Origin: Chloroflexaceae bacterium
Lineage (GTDB): Bacteria; Chloroflexota; Chloroflexia; Chloroflexales; Chloroflexaceae
Assembly: GCA_012032475.1 (NCBI GenBank)
Contig: JAAUSY010000007.1
Location: 1 to 50,060 of the forward strand
Direction of reading: 5' to 3'
Length of the DNA stretch: 50,060 nt
In this document: positions 37,211 through 46,105 of the stretch, one piece after another
How the letters are laid out: each line of letters starts with the position of its first letter
Numbering within the stretch: position 1 is the stretch's first letter
Made by a program: the position numbers and the translations under genes
Notes under the pieces: generated by a model
What the model saw: only the letters and a program-made list of their open reading frames with translations
The model's database searches: none
Told to the model about the DNA's origin: nothing

Positions 37211-38209
37211 ATGAAACAACTCGCAAGTATGACGATTCGGCGGGACCAGGTTGTGGTTGCGCTGATCGCGGTCGTGGCGTTGAGCGCGGCGAGCTTCTTC
37301 GTGCAGGGGCGCGACTATCAGCCACCGCTGTGGGCGCTCCAGATTGAGCTATCGGGCGGGTCGGCCTATGGGCCGGAGATGGCAGAGCGCTTCCGGGAGA
37401 ACTACGCCGAGCCATTTGCCAGCGGCGGGTTTGCCTACCCACTGCCGGTGATGTGGCTGGCGCTGCCCATCGTTGCCCTGCCGGATGTTGCGGTGGGGCC
37501 GGTCTGGTTGGTGCTCAGCGTGGGGAGTGTACTGGTGGGCTTGCTGCTGCTGCGTATGCCGCTCTCGCTGGTGTTCTTTCTCCCGCTGCCGCTGGGGGCC
37601 TATCTCCAGCAGGTGACGGTGCTGCTCACTGGTCTGCTGCTGATAGGTATCTGGGCGTGGCGAACGCAGCGCTGGTGGCTGCTTTCGGGGGTGGTGGCGC
37701 TCACGATTGGGGCCAAGCCGCAAACGACGCTCGTCATGGCCGGAGCGCTGGCGTTGCTGGCGCTGCGGGCCGGGGCGTGGCGACCATTGCTGGTGTGTCA
37801 CCTGGTGGTTGCGGCGCTGACCTTTGCCCTGGAGCCAGCGTGGGTGGCGGAATGGCTGCAAGCCGTTGAACGCTATCGCACCGCCATCGGGCTGAACTGG
37901 GCCGTCGAATGGGTGCCTGTTGCGGTGGTCTTGCTGGCACTGCGGCAGTTCTGGGGAGGGTTAGCGGTGCTCCAGATTGGCCTGTTCCCGACACTGTTTG
38001 GCTATACGCTGCTGCCGCTGCTGGTGGGATACGCCGCGCCGGTGTCTCAGCGAGGGGCGCTGCTGGCGGTGGCCGGGGCGTGGTTGTCCATCCTGGTGCC
38101 GGTGTTGGGGATGCGCCCGGCCTGGCTGTTCCTGGGGATTTGCTACCTGGGGCCGCTGCTGCTGGCAGGAGCCAGAAGCTCCCAGGAGCGTGATACGGCT
38201 TCCGGATGA
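37211..38209 (+). CDS. polytopic membrane protein, GT87/DUF2029-like
   Basis: About 332 residues from MKQLASMTIRRDQV (ATG 37211, AGGG upstream; ATG 37178 or 37181 are possible but lie in the repeat). About nine hydrophobic helices. The first extracytoplasmic loop holds GYDYQPPLW-like sequence (GRDYQPPLWALQIEL) and FASGGFAYPLPVMW, as in polyprenol-phosphate-mannose-dependent (GT-C) transferases of the GT87/DUF2029 group; LTIGAKPQTTLVM matches their 'KPQ' helix. It may move a lipid-linked sugar. It replaces the expected ABC permease in this position but looks nothing like FtsX. Confidence 0.65.
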   Translation: MKQLASMTIRRDQVVVALIAVVALSAASFFVQGRDYQPPLWALQIELSGGSAYGPEMAERFRENYAEPFASGGFAYPLPVMWLALPIVALPDVAVGPVWLVLSVGSVLVGLLLLRMPLSLVFFLPLPLGAYLQQVTVLLTGLLLIGIWAWRTQRWWLLSGVVALTIGAKPQTTLVMAGALALLALRAGAWRPLLVCHLVVAALTFALEPAWVAEWLQAVERYRTAIGLNWAVEWVPVAVVLLALRQFWGGLAVLQIGLFPTLFGYTLLPLLVGYAAPVSQRGALLAVAGAWLSILVPVLGMRPAWLFLGICYLGPLLLAGARSSQERDTASG

Positions 38210-38224
38210 GCAGAGGATGTTCGT

Positions 38225-38255
38225 TGTACGACCAGCCGGGATAGGTGGTACAATG
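38225..38255 (+). promoter_or_regulatory. promoter candidate for glgB
   Basis: TTGTAC (38225-38230), 19-base spacer, extended -10 TG-G-TACAAT (38247-38255), 75 bases before ATG 38330. Confidence 0.5.
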
Positions 38256-38329
38256 GGGGAGCCTGGATACGAGAACGAGGACGAGAAAGTTCATTTGCTA
38301 TGTGAACGTTTGGAAGTAAGGAATGCTCC

Positions 38330-40477
38330 ATGCCAGAAAAACCATCAGGACCAGGTAGAGAAGCAAACAACAGCGCCGCAGCAAGCCAGAAACCATCCCC
38401 GGTCAGCGAACTGCCCACTGGAGGACCGCCAGCGGTCGAACCGCCGGTCGCTTCGACTCCGAAAAAGCTCCCCCTGACGGCCAGAGAAACACCCACCCAC
38501 CAACCCATCCGCAACGATGTGACCCGTTTCAGCGACTATGACGTGTTTCTCTTCAACCAGGGCACCCACTACCGGCTCTATGAGAAAATGGGCGCCCACC
38601 TGATGACCGTTGATGGGGTGGAGGGAACCTTCTTCGCGGTGTGGGCGCCCAATGCCGTTGCGGTGAGCGTGGTGGGCGATTTCAACCAGTGGGACCGGGA
38701 AACCCACCCCCTGGACCAGCGGGGAAGCTCCGGCCTCTGGGAGGGCTTCATCCCCGGTGTTGGCAAGGGTACGCTCTATAAATATGACATCTCTTCGCGG
38801 ATCCAGGGCTGCCGGCTGGAAAAGATTGACCCCTGGGGCTTTCACTTTGAGGTCCCGCCCCGCACGGCCTCCATCGTCTGGGACCTGGACTATACCTGGG
38901 AAGACCAGACCTGGATGGACCGCCGGGCCGAGTTCAACAAACTGGATGCGCCCATCGCTATCTACGAGGTCCACATCGGGTCGTGGATGCGCCCCGACGA
39001 AGAGCAAGAAGAGAAGGCGGGCCACCGGTTCCTGACCTACCGCGAACTGGCCCCCAGGTTGGCCGATTATGTCAGCTCTATGGGGTTTACCCATGTGGAA
39101 TTCCTGCCAATGATGGAGCACCCTTTCTATGGCTCGTGGGGCTACCAGATTACCGGCTACTTTGCGCCCACCAGTCGCTACGGAACCCCCCAGGACTTCA
39201 TGTACCTGGTAGATTATCTCCACCAGCGCGGCATTGGCGTCATTCTCGACTGGGTGCCGTCGCACTTTGCCGCCGATATGCACAGCCTGGGGGTCTTCGA
39301 CGGGACGCACCTCTACGAACATGCCGACAACCGCAAGGGGTGGCACCCGGACTGGAACAGCTTCATCTTCAACTACGGGCGCAACGAGGTGTGCGAGTTT
39401 CTCATCAACAACGCTCTCTACTGGTTCGATGTCTATCACATTGACGGGCTGCGGGTGGATGCCGTGGCCTCGATGCTCTATCTGGACTACTCGCGACCAT
39501 ACGGCGAGTGGATACCGAACAAGTATGGCGGGAAAGAAAACCTCGAAGCCATTGACTTCTTGCGTCGCTTCAATGAGGCCGTGTACCAGCACTTTCCGGG
39601 CGTCCAGACCATAGCCGAGGAATCAACCTCCTGGGGGATGGTCTCCCGCCCGCCCTATGTTGGCGGCCTGGGCTTCGGGATGAAGTGGGACATGGGGTGG
39701 ATGCACGATACCCTGTTCTACCTGAGTCTCGACCCGATTTTCCGCAAATACCACCACAACCACCTGACCTTCCGCGCCGTCTATGCCTTCACCGAAAACT
39801 TTGTCCTCTCGCTCTCGCATGATGAGGTCGTCCACGGTAAAGGCTCGCTGCTGCGCAAGATGCATGGCAGCACGGAGCAGAAATTTGCCACCCTGCGGCT
39901 CCTGCTTGGGATGATGTATGCGCAGCCAGGCAAGAAGCTCCTCTTCATGGGGGGGGAGTTCGGGCAGTGGAACGAATGGTATCACGAAACGGGACTGGAC
40001 TGGCACCTGCTGGACTCCGAGGCTCACCGCGGGGTTCAGCAGTGGGTCCGCGACCTGAACCGCCTCTATCGGTGTGAACCTGCCCTCTACCGGTTCGATT
40101 GCACCCCCGAAGGGTTTGAGTGGATTGATTGTAGTGATTGGGAGCGAAGTGTCGTCGCCTTCTTGCGCAAGGGCAAGACCACCCGACGCCAGGGAACCAC
40201 CCGAAGAAACACGATGATGGTGGTGTGCAACTGCACCCCGCTGGCGCGGTCGGGCTACCGCGTGGGCGCGCCGTATGGCGGCCTCTGGCGGGAGGTGCTC
40301 AACAGTGATGCTGAAATCTATGGAGGGAGCAATATGGGCAACGGGGGGGCTGCCTGGGCCGATGCTCCGGCCCTCCACGGTCGTCCCTATAGTATGACCA
40401 TTACGCTCCCACCCCTCTCTATCCTCTTTTTCCGGTGCGACGATGTGGTGGACCAGGTGGGAGAAACTCCCCGATGA
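38330..40477 (+). CDS. glgB: 1,4-alpha-glucan branching enzyme
   Basis: 715 residues, GH13. A Pro/Ser-rich N-terminal extension of about 60 residues is unusual. The CBM48 domain (about 75-190: [27 protein letters not shown]) precedes the barrel. Region I is DWVPSHF; the nucleophile Asp377 is in [14 protein letters not shown]; the acid/base Glu430 is in [10 protein letters not shown]; the stabiliser is in [26 protein letters not shown] is a branching-enzyme signature. It makes alpha-1,6 branches in glycogen. No other glg genes are in the window; it is probably transcribed alone. Confidence 0.95.
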   Translation: MPEKPSGPGREANNSAAASQKPSPVSELPTGGPPAVEPPVASTPKKLPLTARETPTHQPIRNDVTRFSDYDVFLFNQGTHYRLYEKMGAHLMTVDGVEGTFFAVWAPNAVAVSVVGDFNQWDRETHPLDQRGSSGLWEGFIPGVGKGTLYKYDISSRIQGCRLEKIDPWGFHFEVPPRTASIVWDLDYTWEDQTWMDRRAEFNKLDAPIAIYEVHIGSWMRPDEEQEEKAGHRFLTYRELAPRLADYVSSMGFTHVEFLPMMEHPFYGSWGYQITGYFAPTSRYGTPQDFMYLVDYLHQRGIGVILDWVPSHFAADMHSLGVFDGTHLYEHADNRKGWHPDWNSFIFNYGRNEVCEFLINNALYWFDVYHIDGLRVDAVASMLYLDYSRPYGEWIPNKYGGKENLEAIDFLRRFNEAVYQHFPGVQTIAEESTSWGMVSRPPYVGGLGFGMKWDMGWMHDTLFYLSLDPIFRKYHHNHLTFRAVYAFTENFVLSLSHDEVVHGKGSLLRKMHGSTEQKFATLRLLLGMMYAQPGKKLLFMGGEFGQWNEWYHETGLDWHLLDSEAHRGVQQWVRDLNRLYRCEPALYRFDCTPEGFEWIDCSDWERSVVAFLRKGKTTRRQGTTRRNTMMVVCNCTPLARSGYRVGAPYGGLWREVLNSDAEIYGGSNMGNGGAAWADAPALHGRPYSMTITLPPLSILFFRCDDVVDQVGETPR

Positions 40478-40526
40478 TGATCATGATTGATAATGACGAT
40501 GCGGGCTGCGTGGCTTGCCGCCGGGG

Positions 40527-41369
40527 TCAAGCCACAATCTGTCGGCGCAGGAATCCCTTCACCACCGCCAGCACCCCGAACGACACGATGAGCAGAATGA
40601 CCGCCAGCGTCAGTGCGACATTCAATTCTATCTCAAACCCGATATAAATTGCCAGGGGCATGGTCTGGGTGCGGCCAGGGAAGTTGCCCGCAAAGATAAT
40701 CGTGGCACCAAACTCGCCCAGGGCCCGCGCCCAGGTCATCACCATACCGCCCATCAGCGAAGGCCAGGCGAGCGGAATAATGATGTGCTGGAAGATGCGC
40801 CACCCCCCGGCCCCATCCAGGGCCGCGGCTTGCTCCAGGTCGCGGTCAACCCCGGCAAACCCGGTGGTCGCAGTTTTCACATAGTAGGGGGCTGCCACAA
40901 ACAACTGGGCCATGACCACCGCGGCTTGACTAAACGCGATATCCAACCCCGCGCTGGTCAGGTAGGGGCCGAGCAACCCGCGCCGGCCAAAGGCCATCAG
41001 GAGGGCCACCCCCGCCACCGCCGGGGGCAGCACCATCGGCAAATCCACCAGCGTATCAATGAGAATGCGTCCGGGGAAACGGTGGCGGGCCAGCATATAG
41101 GCCAGCGGCGTGCCCAGGAGCACTGCCAGCAGGGTGGTGATACTCGTAGTCAGGATGCTCAGACCAATGGCCTGGACCACGGTGGTGGTTGCCAGGTGGC
41201 TCCCCAGGGTGTTCAGCCCGGTGCGCAGCACCAGCGCCAGCAGCGGCAGGGTGATGAACAGCAGCATGGGCAGCGCCAGGAGCTTGAGCACTACAACCGA
41301 CCAGCGCCGGGTGAGGGGGGCCAGGCGCTGGCTCATCGGGGGGGGTCTTCGTTCATACAACAGGCTCAT
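40527..41369 (-). CDS. modB: ABC transporter permease, ModB-like (molybdate or tungstate)
   Basis: 280 residues from MSLLYERRPPPM (GGAGACAACCT upstream). About six membrane helices (LLALPMLLFITLPLLALVLR and others). The coupling motif is EQAAALDGAGGWRIFQHIIIP. LVDLPMVLPPAVAGVALLMA and ARALGEFGATIIFAGN, with PLAIYIGFE, are typical of molybdate permeases. The binding protein (modA) and ATPase (modC) are not in the window. Closeness to nif genes, which need molybdenum, supports the assignment. A sulfate or tungstate permease is possible. It lies 13 bases downstream of the RHH/HNH-like gene. Confidence 0.75.
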   Translation of the reverse strand: MSLLYERRPPPMSQRLAPLTRRWSVVVLKLLALPMLLFITLPLLALVLRTGLNTLGSHLATTTVVQAIGLSILTTSITTLLAVLLGTPLAYMLARHRFPGRILIDTLVDLPMVLPPAVAGVALLMAFGRRGLLGPYLTSAGLDIAFSQAAVVMAQLFVAAPYYVKTATTGFAGVDRDLEQAAALDGAGGWRIFQHIIIPLAWPSLMGGMVMTWARALGEFGATIIFAGNFPGRTQTMPLAIYIGFEIELNVALTLAVILLIVSFGVLAVVKGFLRRQIVA

Positions 41370-41382
41370 AGGTTGTCTCCGG

Positions 41383-42044
41383 TTATCTCCAGACGAGCGG
41401 CGGTGGCGGAAAAGTTTCGTTGGGCGAAGTATACCGCCGGCTTGGAAATTCGGCAATGATATCGGGCGATGGGCATAGCTCAACCAGAGTCCGGATGAGC
41501 ACCTCCTCCGGAACGTCGCGGAGAAACGTTTCGGCATACCATTCGACAATCGGTGAGAGGGGCCGTTTGCGGCGGGTCAGAAAGCACGCCAGGTGGCGTT
41601 CCCAGAATGCTCGCCCCTGTTCTCTGGACTGCTCATATTTCCGTATCCAGCTCTGCGGAAGCTCGGCATAGGCGTTGCCCCCATGGTCGGGCCGGCCATT
41701 GGGGGCACCCTCTTCCTGGTAGCACGCAAAACACATCGTCATACCGTTGGATAACGTATACTCGCCCCCTTCGAAGGGGGAACGATCATCACCACCTTCA
41801 GGTCTCTGGTCGAACCACACCGGACACATTGGAATTCGTCACGCGTCTTGATGGCCCTGGTCCAGGTTTCTTCGTTCAGAAACACATGCTCATGATCGCC
41901 TTCAACCAGGTCGGTCAGCTTTGACGACAGAATGTCACGCGCCACGTCGGAAACCGAGCAATAGTTGTCCTGCGCAGCCTTTCGCAATTTGCGAATCACC
42001 TCTTTGGGGATACGAAGCGTTAGGGTGTGCTCCTGCTTTTCCAT
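41383..42044 (-). CDS. RHH-like plus HNH-like zinc protein, frameshifted
   Basis: The N-terminal 43 residues (LTLRIPKEVIRKLRKAAQDN, VSDVARDILSSKL) fit a ribbon-helix-helix DNA-binding unit. An HNH-type zinc core follows: CVRCG, then LKVVMIVPPSKG, and, in the other frame, GGEYTLSNGMTMCFACYQE. Adding one base to the run at 41765-41769 gives a single protein of about 220 residues with two CxxC pairs. The His-His of active HNH nucleases is replaced by Val-Met, so nuclease activity is doubtful. A helical C-terminus of about 110 residues is unrecognised. The run lies in a 16-bp perfect palindrome (41765-41780). It lies directly upstream of the ModB-like gene in the same operon. Confidence 0.65.
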
Positions 42045-42127
42045 GTATTACATCGCGCCACCATAGCATTGGGTTTTCTGGTCTACCCGTTTGATGGGGT
42101 TTGAGCGTAAATCCTTCCCAGGAATGC

Positions 42128-42157
42128 TTGACAATGCAATATGGTGTCGTGTACAAT
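42128..42157 (+). promoter_or_regulatory. consensus-like promoter of the 72-residue orphan gene
   Basis: TTGACA (42128-42133), 18-base spacer, TACAAT (42152-42157), 78 bases before ATG 42235. Confidence 0.7.
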
Positions 42158-42234
42158 CACATCCATACTAAGGAAAGCCCCGAACAGCGCGTATGTTGAT
42201 ATGCCTGTTATCGTGAGAGAAAAGGAACACGACG

Positions 42235-42453
42235 ATGATGAATGCAAGACTGCGTCGAGAATTGATGGACCAGATGGTTCACGAGTATGACATGCCGCTG
42301 GTCAAGTCGCTCATGACCACGATTTCTGAGCGCACCGGCCTTTCGTGTTCGGAAGCCGCCGATATTGTGATTGCTGCCTGGCAGCGGAGCAAGGAGCAAC
42401 ACGTTGATTCCGATTGCTTCGACCATGTGACAGCCGCCGCGGCGATGAACTAG
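42235..42453 (+). CDS. small orphan protein (72 residues)
   Basis: MMNARLRRELMDQMVHEYDM, with AAAGGAAC upstream (ATG 42238 is an alternative). It is predicted all helical, is acidic and basic in alternation, and has no signal peptide or metal motif. It has its own promoter at 42128-42157 and a hairpin terminator at 42525-42551, so it is a complete single-gene unit and very likely real. It lies on the opposite strand between the ModB operon and the nif cluster. No family is recognised. Confidence 0.7.
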   Translation: MMNARLRRELMDQMVHEYDMPLVKSLMTTISERTGLSCSEAADIVIAAWQRSKEQHVDSDCFDHVTAAAAMN

Positions 42454-42524
42454 GGAACCGGCGTATTCTTTCCGCTCTTTTCCGTTCTTTCCGCTCTTTC
42501 CATCCCATTCGTTTCTTCCCCAGT

Positions 42525-42551
42525 GGGCGAACACCATCAGCAGGTTCGCCC
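42525..42551. terminator. terminator hairpin between convergent small genes
   Basis: A perfect 8-bp stem (GGGCGAAC at 42525-42532 with GTTCGCCC at 42544-42551) with an 11-base loop, followed by TTATCT. It can act for the orphan gene and, on the other strand, for the end of the nif operon. TTCCGYTCTT repeats lie upstream (about 42468-42500). Confidence 0.65.
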
Positions 42552-42605
42552 TTATCTACTCTCTCCCGCTGCTCTCCCTGATGCAGAGTCTCTCCCTTTC
42601 TTCCT

Positions 42606-42833
42606 TTACCAGCGGTCATCCTCAATCCAGGCCAGCTTGTAGGTGTGTCCGTTGTATTCCAGGCGGGCCACCGAAGGATGGAGGCATTCGCAGTCGCCAA
42701 CGCGCTGGTAGACGTGCAGGGGGTGCCCGGATGGCTGGATGCACAGATAGTCACCCTGCTCTGTCATGTGCAAATGCTCGTCCGGCTGTCCACTGCCAAG
42801 GCTCTCATCGAAAAAGTGTTCTCGGAAGTTCAT
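42606..42833 (-). CDS. small protein downstream of nifK (75 residues)
   Basis: MNFREHFFDESLGSGQPDEH, preceded by AAAGGGGAT. It is rich in His, Asp and Glu with two cysteines close together (GDCECLHPS), and beta strands such as VARLEYNGHTYKLAWIEDDR. It is the last gene of the nif direction, 175 bases after nifK, behind a pair of REP-like palindromes. I recognise no family. A link to nitrogenase rests only on position. Confidence 0.6.
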   Translation of the reverse strand: MNFREHFFDESLGSGQPDEHLHMTEQGDYLCIQPSGHPLHVYQRVGDCECLHPSVARLEYNGHTYKLAWIEDDRW

Positions 42834-42856
42834 CGTGGCAATCCCCTTTCATACCA

Positions 42857-42946
42857 GCAGGGGGCGCAGCGTGCTGTGCCCGTACGAATTGGTGATGGAA
42901 GTGATAGCGCAGGGGCGCAGCACGCTGCGCCCGTACGAATTGGTGA
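42857..42946. repeat. pair of REP-like palindromic repeats between nifK and the 75-residue gene
   Basis: Two direct copies of a 38-39-bp unit (42857-42895 and 42909-42946). Each has a stem GGGCGCAGC / GCTGYGCCC with a 2-base loop (GT in copy 1, AC in copy 2), followed by the same tail CGTACGAATTGGTGA. The first stem has one G-T wobble. Confidence 0.85.
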
Positions 42947-43008
42947 GTATGATGAACCGCAGCAGAGCGGCAGAATGGCGTTTGGGGCCGGGGCGACCGG
43001 CCAGGGCT

Positions 43009-44463
43009 TCAGGCTTCCTTGACCATCTCGCTCATCTTCTCGTGCCCGTGCCCGTTTCCGGAGCCATTGGTCAGCGTGCATCCTTCCAGGTCGCGCATAT
43101 CCATAATCGTGTTACTGACCACCGTCTTCTGGCTCAGGAAGGCGTTGACGATTTCTTCCACCAGGTACATCGCCCCGCGGTAGCCCACAATGGCCTTCCG
43201 GTGATAGCCGAAGCGGTCTTCGATGGGGAAGCCGACCCGGATGAGCGGGATATTCTCGTCGGTGGCGATGAACTTGCCCTTGGAGTGACCGATGAGGAAA
43301 TCCACCGGCTCGGCCTTCACGCGCTTGTGGAGTTCGTGCAAGTCGGTTTTCATCATAAACTCCGTGTCCAGGTCCAGTTCCTCGGCCAGCTTCATCATAT
43401 CGTCCGCCCACTGCTTCGAGTCGGTCGCGGTCACGACATAGCGCGGGCGCAAGCCAAGCTCGGCGGTGAAGCGCACCAACCCTTCGAGGATATCCGGGTC
43501 GCCAAAGAGCGCCACCTTCATATCCGTGACATACATGTGCGCATCAACCATCGCATCCAACAGTCGGGCGCGGTCCATTTCGATGCTCTCTGGAACCTCC
43601 TTGCCGGTCACCTCGGTGACCTTGCTCAAGAACTGATCGGTGTTTTCCAGGCCAATCGGCATGGGCAGCACATGGGACGGAACCCCATAGCGACGGTCGT
43701 AGATACTGGCCGCCTTGCCACCAACGTGCTTCTGGAGGGCGAACAGCGCCATTGAGTTGGAAGAGTCCTCAATCTCCTCAAGCGTCGTTCCCCCCTTCGG
43801 GAAGTGCGGCTTTTCCGAATAGAACCCACCGTCCAGCGTTTCCGAATAGTCGGTCAGAAAGATCGCCGCGACTTCCATCTCGTGCATCATGGCTTTGAGT
43901 TCGCGGATATCGCCGGGGTTGACCCAGCCTGGCACGATATTGATCTTGTTGTTGGGCTTTCGTCCCCGCCGCACCAGCGATTTCGCCAGCACTTCCAGAA
44001 AATTGTCGAAACCGGTGATGTGCGTGCCCACGTAGGAGGGGGTGTTCACATCCACTATCGGAATGCTTATTTCCGGGAAGTTCTCCTGAAATTCTCCGAT
44101 GATAGCGGGGATATCGTCCCCAATAGTTTCCGAAAGACAGGTCGTGCAGACCGTGATCATCGTCGGGTGAAACCGCTCGTAGACGTTCTTCAGGGCGATG
44201 AGCAGGTTTTCCTTGCCGCCATAGACCGCCGCGTTCTCGCTCAACGATGTGGTGGCGACCTCGCAAGGTTCGCGGGTGTGGCGGGTAATCTGGTGCCGCG
44301 GATAGGTGGCACACCCTTGGGAACCGTGGTTAATCGTCAAAGCTCCATGGACGCCATAGGTTGCCAGCATTGCCCCGATGGGGGCGCAGGTGCGGGTGGG
44401 GTTGATGGCAACCACGCGCTCCTGTCTGGTCACCGTTGCCTTTGGTGTTGTTGTGACAGTCAT
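43009..44463 (-). CDS. nifK: nitrogenase molybdenum-iron protein beta chain
   Basis: 484 residues. Forms the alpha2-beta2 component with NifD and holds half of the P-cluster: Cys in INPTRTCAPIGAM, in NHGSQGCATYPRHQ and in TVCTTCLSETIGDD. Also GFDNFLEVLAKSLVRRG and GHSKGKFIATDENIPLIRVG, standard for the family. It lacks the longer N-terminus of the Azotobacter protein (about 40 residues shorter). AGGAGA precedes ATG 44463; the gap to nifD is 15 bases. The C-terminal Gly/His-rich tail (GSGNGHGHEKMSEM) could bind metal, which is speculative. Confidence 0.96.
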   Translation of the reverse strand: MTVTTTPKATVTRQERVVAINPTRTCAPIGAMLATYGVHGALTINHGSQGCATYPRHQITRHTREPCEVATTSLSENAAVYGGKENLLIALKNVYERFHPTMITVCTTCLSETIGDDIPAIIGEFQENFPEISIPIVDVNTPSYVGTHITGFDNFLEVLAKSLVRRGRKPNNKINIVPGWVNPGDIRELKAMMHEMEVAAIFLTDYSETLDGGFYSEKPHFPKGGTTLEEIEDSSNSMALFALQKHVGGKAASIYDRRYGVPSHVLPMPIGLENTDQFLSKVTEVTGKEVPESIEMDRARLLDAMVDAHMYVTDMKVALFGDPDILEGLVRFTAELGLRPRYVVTATDSKQWADDMMKLAEELDLDTEFMMKTDLHELHKRVKAEPVDFLIGHSKGKFIATDENIPLIRVGFPIEDRFGYHRKAIVGYRGAMYLVEEIVNAFLSQKTVVSNTIMDMRDLEGCTLTNGSGNGHGHEKMSEMVKEA

Positions 44464-44478
44464 CTATGAAAATCTCCT

Positions 44479-45903
44479 CTAGAATGCTTCGGCCATGCTG
44501 GTTTCGTTCCTGTTCCCGTTCCACCCTGGCACCGGGCGAGCTTTCTTCTGCACCAGCTTCCAGACTGGCGCATTGATGGCCCGGTCAATGTCGCGGGCAA
44601 AGTTCACCATCCCCGAAAAGCCGGCGTAGGGGCCGGTGTCATAGGTGTGCCCGTTGACAAACGGGGTTCCCATCTTGTAGGCAATGTAGCGCTCTTTATT
44701 GCCCGATATGAACAGGTCGGGTTGATAGGTCGTGAGCACTTCTTCAATCTCCAGTGCGTTGGGGTTGTCGAAAATCAGCGTGCCATCGCCCACATTCTCG
44801 TAGATTTTGTCGTAGTCTTCTTCGTGTCCGAAGGTCGTCGCCGCCGCAATGACGTCCATCCCCAGTTCGCGCAGGAGTTGCGGCCAGTGCCAGGCGCGGG
44901 GGCCACCCTGGTAGATGAAGACCTTCTTGCCCGCCAGACGGCTGCGGTAGTGGTTAATCTGGGGCATAATCTTCGCCACCTGCGCCTCGATAACCTGCTC
45001 GGCGCGGTCTTCGAGGCCAAAGAACTGGGCCGTGGCGCGGAGCGCGTCCGACATGTGCTTGATACCCCACAGTGTGACGTGGATGTAGGGCGTGCCATAC
45101 TTATCCTTCATCATATCGGCAATGTAGGTGGCCGAACGCGCACAGTGAATGACGTTGAGCGCCGCCTTGTGCATAATCTTGATTTCGTCCACCGATACGT
45201 TGCCCGTGAAGCGGGTGATAATCCTGACCCCCAGGGCCTCAAACAGTGGCTCGAAGGTGCGGATATCGTGCTTGATGTTGTAATCACCAACGATATTGAT
45301 GGAGCGTGAGAAGTCGCCCTCTGGCTCGACCGAGCCGACCAGTTCTTTGAAGATGGTCTCGTTGCCAACGTGGTGCCCCAACGACTGGCTGACGCCGGCG
45401 AAGCCCTCGCAACGGAAGAACACCACCGGCTTGCCGATTTTTTCCTGGGCAATTTTGGCAATATCTTTGCCATCGTCGCCAATGAGCGCCGGGGCGCAGG
45501 TGTTATAGACAAAGACCCCTTTGGCTTCGGGAAATTCTTCCGCCGCCTCAATGATACTTTGCAGGAGCTTTTGTTCGCCCCCAAAGACGATGTTAGACTC
45601 TTCCAAATCGGTCGTGAAGGAATATTTGATATGGAAGTCCGAGTCGGCCAGGTGGGGGCGGTAGCCCCACGAATAGAACGAGCAGCCGATGGGTCCGTGG
45701 GTGAGCTGGATCACGTCTTTGACTGGCCCGCCGACCACTCCGCGGCAGCCGGCATAGGTGCAACCGCGTTCGGTCATATCGCCGGGGGTGGTCTGGACGT
45801 TGGACGCCACCGGGCACCCTCCGCCGGGCGTGGGGGTACAACTTCCCTTGACAACAAAGTGCTTGGCCCGCTCTGGAATGGTTTTGTTACACTTCAACAA
45901 CAT
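44479..45903 (-). CDS. nifD: nitrogenase molybdenum-iron protein alpha chain
   Basis: 474 residues. P-cluster cysteines lie in MTERGCTYAGC, LTHGPIGCSFYSWG and VYNTCAPALIGDD. The cofactor-binding Cys is in NVIHCARSATYIADMM and the cofactor His in NGHTYDTGPYAGFSG. The active-site Gln and His of the Mo enzyme are kept in EGFAGVSQSLGHHVGN. HGPIGCSFYSWGYRPHLAD resembles the sequence seen in VnfD/AnfD and deep-branching NifD more than the Azotobacter type. AAAGGAAG precedes ATG 45903. A pyrimidine-rich stretch and an AT-rich spot lie between it and nifB. Confidence 0.96.
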   Translation of the reverse strand: MLLKCNKTIPERAKHFVVKGSCTPTPGGGCPVASNVQTTPGDMTERGCTYAGCRGVVGGPVKDVIQLTHGPIGCSFYSWGYRPHLADSDFHIKYSFTTDLEESNIVFGGEQKLLQSIIEAAEEFPEAKGVFVYNTCAPALIGDDGKDIAKIAQEKIGKPVVFFRCEGFAGVSQSLGHHVGNETIFKELVGSVEPEGDFSRSINIVGDYNIKHDIRTFEPLFEALGVRIITRFTGNVSVDEIKIMHKAALNVIHCARSATYIADMMKDKYGTPYIHVTLWGIKHMSDALRATAQFFGLEDRAEQVIEAQVAKIMPQINHYRSRLAGKKVFIYQGGPRAWHWPQLLRELGMDVIAAATTFGHEEDYDKIYENVGDGTLIFDNPNALEIEEVLTTYQPDLFISGNKERYIAYKMGTPFVNGHTYDTGPYAGFSGMVNFARDIDRAINAPVWKLVQKKARPVPGWNGNRNETSMAEAF

Positions 45904-46002
45904 GGATACTTCCTTTCTCTACCGTCTTTCCGGTCTTTCCCAGTTTCTCCAATTTCTCCGATCTCTTCTTCAGGGTTTCCCCCTGGACCTGGGTGGATAG
46001 AT

Positions 46003-46013
46003 AGTATAGTATA
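46003..46013 (-). promoter_or_regulatory. possible internal promoter for nifDK
   Basis: On the minus strand two overlapping TATACT hexamers (46008-46013 and 46003-46008), about 100 bases before ATG 45903. There is no -35 match. The 202-base nifB-nifD gap is otherwise a purine-rich run on the minus strand. Confidence 0.3.
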
Positions 46014-46105
46014 GATATACCTCGTGGGTGGTTCTGGGGCGCGGTGCTGGCTCGTCCCTCGCCTCGCCGCGGGGGAGCGTTGGCCGAGCCAGGGCGTTCG
46101 GGCCG

